From JACJWR01 sp964474045 (GTDB lineage Bacteria > Actinomycetota > Actinomycetes > S36-B12 > UBA10799), in NCBI GenBank assembly GCA_964474045.1, contig CAYYRC010000001.1:196680-260679 (forward strand): 64,000 nt of DNA. The letters run 5' to 3'. A program made the position numbers and the translations under genes. Below, piece after piece: positions 43,786-50,888 of the stretch. Below the pieces are notes generated by a model. The model made no database searches. It worked only from the letters and a program-made list of their open reading frames with translations, and was not told where the DNA came from. Position 1 is the first letter of the stretch. Each line of letters begins with the position of its first letter.

Positions 43786-44009
43786 TCGGCGAGTTCACGC
43801 AGGGCGTTGCGGAAACGAGCTTCGGCCTTGGCGGCCGCAGCCATGGCCTGGTCGAATTCGGGATCGTACGGGGATAGGACGATCCGGCCGTCGTCGGTGA
43901 CGGTCACATCGAGCACGTCATCGGTGGTGAGGTTGGCTGCCGCCAGGGTCTCAGCGGGGATGATCACGCCCCGCGAGCGGCCGATGCGGCGCACCTTGGT
44001 CGTGGACAT
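43782..44009 (-). CDS. AbrB-type antitoxin paired with Fic/Doc
   Basis: A 75-residue protein, MSTTKVRRIGRSRGVIIPAE, with the swapped-hairpin barrel core, followed by a charged helical tail that should bind the toxin. The ATG at 44009 is preferred over an upstream in-frame start at 44102 because it matches family length and lies about 40 nt after a consensus -10 box. Confidence 0.87.
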   Translation of the reverse strand: MSTTKVRRIGRSRGVIIPAETLAAANLTTDDVLDVTVTDDGRIVLSPYDPEFDQAMAAAAKAEARFRNALRELAE

Positions 44010-44055
44010 GATGCCGCCCTTCCTGCGTGAAACTCGTTCAGAGGTTGCTATCTGG

Positions 44056-44061
44056 ATTATA
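44056..44061 (-). promoter_or_regulatory. Candidate -10 element for the AbrB-Fic operon
   Basis: The minus strand reads TATAAT here, an exact sigma-70-type -10 hexamer in an unusually AT-rich patch, 47 nt upstream of the antitoxin ATG. No good -35 hexamer is present at the expected distance. Confidence 0.45.
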
Positions 44062-44136
44062 ACTGACTCCCCGGCTGGCAGCCGAGTCGTGATCTTCGGC
44101 AACCTCCTCAGCTTGCAGATGCGACGCCCGCGCAGC

Positions 44137-44457
44137 TCAGGCGGTGTCGCGCAGCCCGGCTGACTCCGGGGTGATGTCGATGTGGAACTCGACGCCGAGT
44201 CCGCGTGCGAGTCGCTGCAGGGTCGCGAACGTCGGGGTGTGTTCGCCGGCCTCGATGCGGGCCACCGCGGGCTGTGCCAGACCGAGGCGCCGTGCGAGTT
44301 CGGCTTGTGTCAGGTCGTGCGCGGCGCGGTAGGAGACCACGCGCAGGGCGACAGCTGAGGCCAGCGCGGTCCGCTCGTACTCGGCCCGGACATCGGGGTC
44401 AGCGAGGTCCTCGGCCCTCACGTCCGCCGCAGCAAGCAGATCAGCCAACTTGCTCAT
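44137..44457 (-). CDS. higA: HigA-type XRE antitoxin
   Basis: A 106-residue protein. The HTH lies at about residues 50-75 (LTQAELARRLGLAQPAVARIEAGEHTPTF), with a N-terminal helical arm typical of HigA-like antitoxins. It begins 1 nt after the toxin stop, as in toxin-first HigBA operons. It is intact although its toxin partner looks broken, and may still act as a repressor at the palindrome near 44797. Confidence 0.85.
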   Translation of the reverse strand: MSKLADLLAAADVRAEDLADPDVRAEYERTALASAVALRVVSYRAAHDLTQAELARRLGLAQPAVARIEAGEHTPTFATLQRLARGLGVEFHIDITPESAGLRDTA

Positions 44458-44458
44458 T

Positions 44459-44787
44459 TCAATCCTCCGCTATCTCATCAAGTCTCGTGCGCGCACGACG
44501 GGCGGCCCGATCGAAGCCTCGCTTGTCGTGTTCCGCCGCCGGTCCGACCGCAGCAACGACGAATGCATCACCGATTCGTCGATAGAACGCCCGCCACAGA
44601 CTCCGACCCCCGCGGGGCCTGAGTTCGCGAAGGTCGCCGTGCTCTTTCAGTGAACTCGAATGCGGGTAGCCCAAGTTTGGCCCGAGGGCCTCCAACTTCT
44701 GAACGGCCCGCATCAGCGCGTTCCGCTCTCATGGCGGCAGGACGAGTCGCTCGCGCGCTGCCTCTTCCGTGACAGGACCGCCCACAC
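44459..44787 (-). pseudogene. higB: Broken HigB toxin (phage Gp49-like)
   Basis: The open part from 44713 downward reads AVQKLEALGPNLGYPHSSSLKE, LRELRPRGGRSLWRAFYRR and VVAAVGPA, clearly the Gp49-like/HigB family but missing its first 25 or so residues. Those residues are found upstream in two frames. GTG at 44787 gives V-W-A-V-L, then after one lost base V-T-E-E-A-A-R-E-R-L-V-L-P-P. A TGA at 44729-44731 interrupts before E-R-N-A-L-M. So the gene carries one frameshift and one nonsense change. A shortened product from ATG 44713 is possible but would lack the first strand. Confidence 0.7.
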
Positions 44788-44793
44788 AAGCCA

Positions 44794-44812
44794 AATATAA
44801 CATTGATGTTAT
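44794..44812 (-). promoter_or_regulatory. higBA promoter/operator: palindrome plus -10 box
   Basis: ATAACAT-TG-ATGTTAT at 44797-44812 is a perfect 16-bp palindrome. On the minus strand TATATT (44794-44799) resembles a -10 element whose start site would fall at about 44787, exactly on the GTG of ancestral higB, so a leaderless transcript is suggested. HigA is the expected ligand. Confidence 0.6.
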
Positions 44813-44968
44813 TGAGATTGGGGCAACGCCTGAAGGCGTTGGAGCATTCGCAGCCCCCTCGCGAATGGCGTCGGAGGTGCCCTCCAGGCCCAGGTCAGCG
44901 ATGTCGCCGACCAAGGTCTCGGCGACGTCCTCGGGGACGCGAGCTTTCAGTATCACGGAGCGGGCCAT
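44809..44968 (-). pseudogene. Ribbon-helix-helix antitoxin-like gene, copy 1, frameshifted
   Basis: MARSVILKARVPEDVAETL and LGLEGTSDAIREG match copy 2 (48821-49060) closely. At 44854-44858 this copy has five Cs (plus strand) where copy 2 has four. Without the extra base the frame would continue G-L-R-M-L-Q-R-L and stop at 44809-44811. With it the ORF runs out of frame into higB sequence and stops at 44729. The DNA-binding ribbon and helix are kept in both readings, so residual binding is possible. Confidence 0.6.
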
Positions 44969-45040
44969 GGGTCCGGCGGCGCGTCATAGACGCGTCGATC
45001 CGGTCGTCCACCGTGCGCTCGGTCGGGCACTGCATCGTTC

Positions 45041-45226
45041 TTAGCTCGGGGCGGCCGTTCCGGAAATGAAGGGATTGCACATGCTGTGGTTGAAGAGGGG
45101 ATAGGGGATGTGTCCCTGCTCGGTGTAGCCGTTGCCGGCGTTCTTGTCAGCGGCAGACGTGGCCACTATGCGAATGAGGATCGGGGAAACCCACCGTCCC
45201 GTCGGCCCAGCGTCGATGTCGCGCAT
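45041..45226 (-). CDS. Candidate RiPP precursor peptide B
   Basis: A 61-residue ORF. ATG at 45226 has GGAGG 5 nt upstream. Residues W12-V-S-P15-I-L17 form the W-x-x-P-x-L leader element. An acidic residue lies 15 after Trp (D27) and Glu 24 after Trp (E36). The last 36 or so residues (AADKNAGNGYTE..., PLFNHS, CNPF, SGTAAPS) are almost identical to precursor C although leaders differ. A ring from N29 to E36 (8 residues) is one possible product. The C-terminal half has two PF/PLF motifs and one Cys. Confidence 0.7.
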   Translation of the reverse strand: MRDIDAGPTGRWVSPILIRIVATSAADKNAGNGYTEQGHIPYPLFNHSMCNPFISGTAAPS

Positions 45227-45315
45227 AGCTGCCTCCAGTCGGATTCCACCGGTCCCAGCAGCAGCTTAGCTACCCGCCAAGGGCTCACATCAGGCCTGGT
45301 CGCCCGGACGCGTGC

Positions 45316-45852
45316 TCACCCGTTGCCGGGACTCCCTTTCGGCGCGCACGCCGACGTGATCGACACCGCGGTATTTCCGGGCGTGATCCGCACTGAGAGG
45401 GTGGCCCCGCCAGGCCCGGCGGTATCCAGGTAGTGCGTGCCGTCGCGGTCGATCAGTGAGGCGACGTCGGTCAGCCCGGCCGCCGCGGACAGGTCGATGA
45501 GCTCCTGCTTTGCTGCCGGCCACTCGGCGTCCGCCAGGGCGTCGGCCTGGATGGAGCGGTAGACGTTGGTGTCGGTCAGGTCGGTCTGGCCCGGCAGGTC
45601 GCAGCGCCCGGAGTCGGGTCCTTGCAGGTCAGACCAGCCCTCGACGCCGTGCGCGCTGAGCACGCCCTTGGCCTTGCGCAGCAGTTCCTCGCTAGCAGCG
45701 GGCGAGAAGATCGCGGATGGCTGCTGACCGCCGGCAGCGGTTGGCGTCGACATGGTGGTCGCTCCCTCCTGGGTGGTGGTGCCGATCGAGCACGAGGTGG
45801 CGAACGCGGATGCAAGCGCCGCGCCCAGGCATGCCGCCCGGATCCCGCGCAT
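45316..45852 (-). CDS. Putative lipoprotein of unknown function
   Basis: A 178-residue exported protein. MRGIRAACLGAALASAFATSC looks like a lipoprotein signal, with the lipid Cys at about 21. The mature part contains RCDLPGQTDLTDTN and a C-terminal TLSVRITPGNTAVSITSAC. The ATG at 45852 is preferred; a TTG at 45882 would overlap the upstream WXG-hydrolase gene by 4 nt and add 10 residues. Small lipoproteins often follow DUF1023 hydrolases in actinobacteria; the role is unknown. Confidence 0.65.
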   Translation of the reverse strand: MRGIRAACLGAALASAFATSCSIGTTTQEGATTMSTPTAAGGQQPSAIFSPAASEELLRKAKGVLSAHGVEGWSDLQGPDSGRCDLPGQTDLTDTNVYRSIQADALADAEWPAAKQELIDLSAAAGLTDVASLIDRDGTHYLDTAGPGGATLSVRITPGNTAVSITSACAPKGSPGNG

Positions 45853-45878
45853 CGCTGCCCGACGACCCGGAGCGCGAC

Positions 45879-47417
45879 TCAATGCCGGCCTCGGATGAAG
45901 TCGTTCAAGCCCACGGCTGCGCCAGTGACAGCCCCGGCCGGCCCGGCCAGGCCCAGCAGCCCGGGTGCGGCCTTGCGTGCCGCGTCGCCCGAGCCGTGGT
46001 TGCCGCCCGGCTGCTCGATGGCGTTCTCCGGATGGCCGGTGGCGACCGCAGCGATGTTGCCGCGAGACATCAGGTCCCCGTACTTGTTCTGGCCGTTCGC
46101 GCTGAGGTATTGGCTGTGACCTCTGGAGTCCCAGGCCGCCAGGTTGGTGACGCCGTCCGCGTCCTGCGGGTCGCCGCCGAACGCGTTTGCGTCGGCAACC
46201 GGGTCCCGGTCAGCCTCCATCACGTACGTCCCCCCGCCGTCCAGGCCGAAGTCGGCGGCGTCGTTGGTCAGGATGCCCGGCGACCCGAACAGGACGAGGT
46301 CGTCGATGGGGGTGGACCCGTCGCGGGCCAGCTCGAGCGCGGCGGCGGCCGTCGTGGTTGACCCGTAGGAGTGCCCCAGGGCGGTGATGTGGGCGTCCGT
46401 CTCCCGGGCGGCGTCGAGGCCGCTCACGAACTGCGCCAGTTGGTGGCCGCCGGTGTGCGCGGCCGCGTCGGTGACGACCGATTTGTGCGGGTCCGTCAGG
46501 GAGTCCGCGGTTGACTGGGGCGCCTGGTAGCCGATCCAGGTCACGGTCGCCGTGGTCGAACGCGGCGCCGACATGAGGCATTCCTGCCGCACCAGGCGCA
46601 TGTCGTTGTCGTGGCGGGCAAGGGCGCCATCGACTGTCGAGTTCAGGCCAGGCGTGAACACGACGACGTTCTGGGCGGTGTCCACGTCGCCGATCGCGAC
46701 CGCGGCCATCGCCCGTTCCTGGGTGAGGTCGAGCGTCAGCAGGTGCCGGTCGGAGAGCTCTAGGGTCTCCTTGATCGCATCGATGCTGCGGATCTTGGCC
46801 TCCACTGCGGCCAGCTCGGCTTTGCCAGCCTTGGCAGCGACCAGCTCCTTGCGCTGCTCTTCCAGTGCCGCCCGCTCGGGATCGAGCCGGGCGCGGTTGG
46901 CCGCGTCGCGTGCCGATGCGGGCACGCCGTCGAGGTTGCCCACCAGTCCCGCATCGTCGCGGATCAGCGACTCCCGCTCAGAGGCGCTCAGCTTGCGCCA
47001 AGCAGCGGCGACGGTGGCGGGCGATCCGCTGTCGGCGGCGGCGCGCAGGTCGGCGACCGCGCCGGACTCGGCCGTGCCGGCGTGGCCGACTGCCCCGGCG
47101 GCGCCGAGGGCCCCCATCGCCCCGGCCGCAAGCGCGGAGGCCGTTGCAGCCGCCGAGGCCGCGCCCTGCTCCTCGGCCTGCCACCGCAGATCGGCGGCGG
47201 CCTGCCGGAGCCGGTCGGCCGCTGCGCGAATCCTGGGCTGTCCCTCGGTGCGCCACGCCTCCCGCGCCCTCGCCGCGTCTGCGCCCGCCCAGTGCACCGA
47301 CTGCAGACTGGCACCCAGCCCGTCGGCGAGGACGGACAGTCGGTCGGCGTCGCGCTCGAACTCCGCGGCCAAGGTGCGCAGTGCATCGACGTCGGCGCCG
47401 ATCATCGAGCCCGTCAT
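45879..47417 (-). CDS. WXG100-like domain fused to DUF1023 alpha/beta hydrolase
   Basis: A 512-residue protein. The first 100 residues are a helical hairpin with the turn VHWAGADAARAR (W-x-G), as in ESX/WXG100 substrates. A charged coiled-coil stretch lies at about 175-215. The hydrolase domain has FTPGLNST, the nucleophile elbow ALGHSYGSTT, the catalytic Asp region MEADRDPVAD and a His in WDSRGHSQYL. It is likely exported by a type VII pathway and acts as esterase or peptidase. No ESX machinery is nearby. Confidence 0.83.
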   Translation of the reverse strand: MTGSMIGADVDALRTLAAEFERDADRLSVLADGLGASLQSVHWAGADAARAREAWRTEGQPRIRAAADRLRQAAADLRWQAEEQGAASAAATASALAAGAMGALGAAGAVGHAGTAESGAVADLRAAADSGSPATVAAAWRKLSASERESLIRDDAGLVGNLDGVPASARDAANRARLDPERAALEEQRKELVAAKAGKAELAAVEAKIRSIDAIKETLELSDRHLLTLDLTQERAMAAVAIGDVDTAQNVVVFTPGLNSTVDGALARHDNDMRLVRQECLMSAPRSTTATVTWIGYQAPQSTADSLTDPHKSVVTDAAAHTGGHQLAQFVSGLDAARETDAHITALGHSYGSTTTAAAALELARDGSTPIDDLVLFGSPGILTNDAADFGLDGGGTYVMEADRDPVADANAFGGDPQDADGVTNLAAWDSRGHSQYLSANGQNKYGDLMSRGNIAAVATGHPENAIEQPGGNHGSGDAARKAAPGLLGLAGPAGAVTGAAVGLNDFIRGRH

Positions 47418-47518
47418 GTGCGCCCCCCTGCCGCCGCTCGACGCCAGCCGCTCGCCGCCAGCCTACGCGCCGCTCGTGGGCGTGGCGTCCGCAAGCCCGG
47501 AAGCTGCCGGCCGCCGCG

Positions 47519-48299
47519 TCACTGGTCGTCGGGGTTCATCGCCGTGACCTCGCCGGTGATGGTGTCGACCGCGATGACCGTCCGGGCGTCGCCCTGCACC
47601 ATGAAGAACATCTGCGGGTTGACGAACCCCGAGTAGGGGTCCAGCACGTGACGCAGCACCACTGAGTCCAACGGCACGTCGGTGTCCCAGCCCTGCGCCT
47701 GGCGCCACTGGTCGAGCAATGTCGTGGCCTGCGTGAAGCTCATCGGCTGGCTCTGCGCGAGCACCTTGTTGCCCATGACGCCGTCGAGGCCCACGAAGGC
47801 GGTCCGGGCGCCGTCGGGGGCGTAGGTGACGGACAACTTGCGGCCGGTGTCGCGGACCTCGCCGTCGGTGCCCACTGCGGCGAAGTTGAACAGCAGCTTC
47901 CACTGCCAGCCGCCCGGGCACCGCTGGCCGAACATCTCAACGAAGCTGAAGCCCTGGACTTCCTTGTCGGCCAGGCCGGTGAGGCCCAGCTCGTCGACCA
48001 TCCACGCCTTGGCGGACGCGTCATCGGTGAAGTCCACCGTGGTGCTCAGGTCCGCGAGGATGCGGTTGGGGTCGATGGCGCCGGGCAGCTGGGCGGCGGG
48101 CGCGGTGGGTGCCGTCGTGGCGGTTGCGGCCGCGGCAGTTGCGGGCGCCGGCGCCGGGCAGCTGGGCGGCGGCCGCGGCAGTTGCGGGCGCTGGCGCCGG
48201 GGCGGCGAGCGCCGAGCTGACTCCCACACCGGTGATGGCGCACGCGGCCAGCGCGGCGGCGGCAAGGGACCTGGTGAACGGGAAGGCGTTGGTGCGCAT
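47519..48299 (-). pseudogene. Secreted protein gene with frameshifting internal duplication
   Basis: The ATG at 48299 opens a good signal peptide (MRTNAFPFTRSLAAAALAA, ending SSALAAPAPA). After about 45 codons this frame enters Arg-rich nonsense and stops at 48021. The convincing mature part (NRILADLSTTVDFTDDASA, WQWKLLFNF, LRHVLDPYSGFVNPQMFFMV) is in another frame. The two frames are separated by a 43-bp tandem duplication (48127-48198). Removing one copy would join them. Either a pseudogene, a reversible slip, or a sequence error. The mature domain has no family that I recognise. Confidence 0.65.
48127..48198. repeat. 43-bp out-of-frame tandem duplication
   Basis: CGGCCGCGGCAGTTGCGGGC occurs at 48127 and again at 48170. 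The two 29-bp copies differ at one base. The offset of 43 is not a multiple of three, so it shifts the reading frame of the secreted-protein gene. Confidence 0.85.
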
Positions 48300-48474
48300 G
48301 GGGGAGAACTCCTTGGATATGTCGTGTGGTTGCGGGGTGTGAGTGAAGGTTCTCCCGCCCGGCCGCACGCCGGAACCCCCTTCCCAACCGAAACCGATTC
48401 CGGGGACGTCGAAACCGGTTTCGCATCGCGACGAGAGCGTCGGCGGCACGTGGCCTTCCGTCGGACGTGCTGCG

Positions 48475-48819
48475 TCACAACTCCAGCACGAGCCGAACGG
48501 CTGCCTCAAGGGCGCGCAGCTCTCCCTCGGAGAGCCGTCCGCGCTTGCGGTGCAGTCGCGCGGTCGGAATCGTGTGGATGTCGGTGGCGTTGGCGTAGGA
48601 CACCGCGTGCCCGGACAAGCCGCTGTCCGCATCCAAGGTCACGTGGGTCGATGTGGGCCCGGCGCTGCCGGTGATCACCACGACGGTCACCGAACTCAAC
48701 CTGGGTCGCAGCACATTCGCGGACATGGCGACCGCCGGGTGCAGGTTGACCGGCGCAGGAAAGCGAACGTCCCACACCTCCCCGCGCATCGGCCAAGGAC
48801 CAGAATCCCCCGGCGTCAC
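48475..48819 (-). CDS. MazF/PemK-type toxin
   Basis: A 114-residue protein; the core begins MRGEVWDVRFP (residue 11), giving the family N-terminus. VTVVVITGSAG, the middle HVTLDADSGLSG, and the C-terminal GRLSEGELRALEAAVRLVL are typical of MazF-like endoribonucleases. The start GTG at 48819 is 1 nt downstream of the RHH antitoxin stop. ATG at 48789 is an alternative. Confidence 0.85.
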   Translation of the reverse strand: MTPGDSGPWPMRGEVWDVRFPAPVNLHPAVAMSANVLRPRLSSVTVVVITGSAGPTSTHVTLDADSGLSGHAVSYANATDIHTIPTARLHRKRGRLSEGELRALEAAVRLVLEL

Positions 48820-48820
48820 G

Positions 48821-49060
48821 TCAGTCCGCGTCGGCTGGGTATAGCGCCTGCGTCACGGGGGAGGCTGGCGCAGGCTCGCCGTCGTAGAAGTCGTCGTAGG
48901 ACTGACCCAAGGCGACCAGACTGGCGCGACGGTGAAGCATGCGAAGCCCCTCGCGAATGGCCTCAGAGGTGCCCTCCAGCCCCAGGACGGCGATGTCGCC
49001 TACCAAGGTGTCGGCGACCTCCGCGGGGACGCGAGCTTGCAGAATCACAGAGCCAGCCAT
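48821..49060 (-). CDS. Ribbon-helix-helix antitoxin, copy 2
   Basis: A 79-residue protein: MAGSVILQARVPAEVADTLVGD forms the ribbon and first helix, and LGLEGTSEAIREGLRML the second. A Asp/Glu-rich tail (YDDFYDGEPAPAS) should bind MazF. It is the intact paralogue of the frameshifted gene at 44809. Both copies lie downstream of a near-identical precursor peptide gene. Confidence 0.83.
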   Translation of the reverse strand: MAGSVILQARVPAEVADTLVGDIAVLGLEGTSEAIREGLRMLHRRASLVALGQSYDDFYDGEPAPASPVTQALYPADAD

Positions 49061-49309
49061 GTGTCCTACGTTACGTCATACAGATCGTCGTGCGCGATCG
49101 GCAGCTGGCGCGGGTGCCTGGCGGGTGTGGTCGCGCGAAGGTCCTGAGCTGTCAGAGCGACCTGTCGGTAGTGGCCCTCCGAGGTCTCGCCGAAGTTGAT
49201 CTGAGCCCAGGCCTCCTGCTTCGCGGTACCCGCAACGACCGTCGTGTGCGACTCCCGCAGCTCGTGACGGCTGGGCTGAGGGTGGGCGGCAAGGAACGGG
49301 ATGGCGTCG

Positions 49310-49495
49310 CTAGCTCGGCGCCGCTGTGCCGCTGACGAAGGGGTTGCAGCAGCTGTGGTTGAAGAGGGGCTGGGGGATATGCCCGTGCTCGGTGTAGCCG
49401 TTCCCCGCGTTCTTGTCGGCGGCGATGGTGCTGATCAGGTGGGTAAGGGTGGGGGTGGTCCAGCCCCCCGTGGGTCGAGCATTGACTTCGCTCAT
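49310..49495 (-). CDS. Candidate RiPP precursor peptide C
   Basis: A 61-residue ORF, same length as B. ATG 49495 has GGGAGG 5 nt upstream; a GTG at 49531 lacks this. W12-T-T-P15-T-L17 is the leader motif. D27 and E36 are placed exactly as in B. Core differences from B include Q37H, Y42Q, M49C (giving adjacent cysteines C49-C50) and I54V. Conservation of the tail with free drift in the leader is unusual for RiPP paralogues, in which leaders normally change less than cores. Confidence 0.7.
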   Translation of the reverse strand: MSEVNARPTGGWTTPTLTHLISTIAADKNAGNGYTEHGHIPQPLFNHSCCNPFVSGTAAPS

Positions 49496-50888
49496 TGACG
49501 CCTCCCGTCGGGCCTCACTCGCAGAAGCCACACGATACTCCTGCGCCGAGGCTCCTAGTTGTACGCGCTTGTCGGGTCACCGTTGAGGGCGCATCGGAGG
49601 CTCGCCCAGGCGAAGTCCTGCATTAGGCCGGCGTGATCCCTCTCCCGGTCGCAGCGGGACCATTCGGCGGCACACCCTGGCACGACCTCCGTGGACCGAT
49701 CTCGTTCTGGTCGGGTCGCCTTCCTGCCGTCCTTGCCGCTAGGCGAGGCGAGATGCTTCCAGTGGGTAGTGCGTATTGCGGCTGGGGGTGAGCCGGGGTG
49801 TAGCGTTTGCCATGCAGATATGCGACGAAGGGTTTCACAGATGCGTGGTAGCGGATGGCGCCGGCCGACCCTAGTCGTGCTCGCTGCGGGTTCGGCCAGC
49901 CGCAACGCGGGCGGGCTGTTCTTCATCGATGAGTGTGGCCACTTCAATCAACCGCACACCGGTGAGACCGTGGTTGGGGGGAGCTTCTGTGCCGTTGCCT
50001 CCGACCATGTGACCGACTTCCCAATGGCCGTGACCGTGGCCGTCAATGGTGGTCCGGTGTCCTAGAAGGGCCCTAGACGACCTCTCACTTCCAGCATCGT
50101 TCCCCTCCCAATCTGGGTTTCGGCCTTCTCCGGCTCCCCATGATCTGTAGCGATGCTGCCCAAACGCCCGGCTCGCCCGTCGCCATGAATACGGTACCAT
50201 CGGATGAGCGCTGGGGTGTTTTCCTCGACCCGCGCGGCGCTTCGCAGCACCGACTCGGTGTCCGCTGCAAGCCAACTGATGCCGACGAGGGCCGCGAGCG
50301 CATGATCGACGAGAAGCCTGGCGTGACCTCGTCTGGGTTAGCCGACCCATCGGGGCTGTCGATCCAGGTGATCGAAGTTGTCGACGGACGCTATGTTGAG
50401 TTCGCTCACGATAGAGGCGACCAGACCGACAGCAAACCCCATGACCTTCGCTTGACACGTCCCTGTGATCCTCCACCCGGTGGTTCTCGCCCGAGTCGTT
50501 CCGGTTCGCGGCGCCAAAATGATCGGGCAAGTTGAGCGCTGCGCCCCCGAGAACTGGACCGACCTGCGCCGATGCACTCCAGGACGGACACCGGCGTAGA
50601 GCTACTGCGATCGGCCGCTAGCCTGAGGGACTGTAGCTGGCTACACCCAGTCGGGCCCAGTTCTGTCAGGGAAGGCCGACTGTCGTTCCGATAGCGGCGA
50701 GTCGCGGCACGCGAGGGGAAACCAAATCCAAGTCCACGAGGCGGGGCACATCACGAGTGCCTATTCCAACGGCGGGAACAGTAGTTGCTCCTGCAACGCC
50801 CTCCAGAGAGGCCCAAGCTGAGCGAACTCGGCCGGCGGTCAACCTTCTGCTGCCGTTTCTATGGGGCAAGCCCTCAGGCCGTTGCACT
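49496..50888. other. 1.4-kb stretch without a convincing gene
   Basis: Only short ORFs with mixed codon-position bias are present on both strands. A minus-strand open segment near 50318-50062 (ISWLAADTESVL, ALIRWYRIHG) looks like an eroded gene fragment without a start. An ORF of 73 codons (50887-50666, minus) begins 1 nt after the GT4 stop but has ordinary third-position composition. I read the stretch as decayed sequence inside the island. Confidence 0.5.

Noticed and set aside
49555..49947. 130-codon minus-strand ORF in the gap
   Set aside because: Composition is mixed, there is no RBS or motif, and the frame has no protein-like hydrophobic pattern.
50666..50887. 73-codon ORF beginning directly after the GT4 stop
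   Set aside because: Weak codon-position bias and no recognisable sequence. It lacks the W-x-x-P-x-L element of the precursors.
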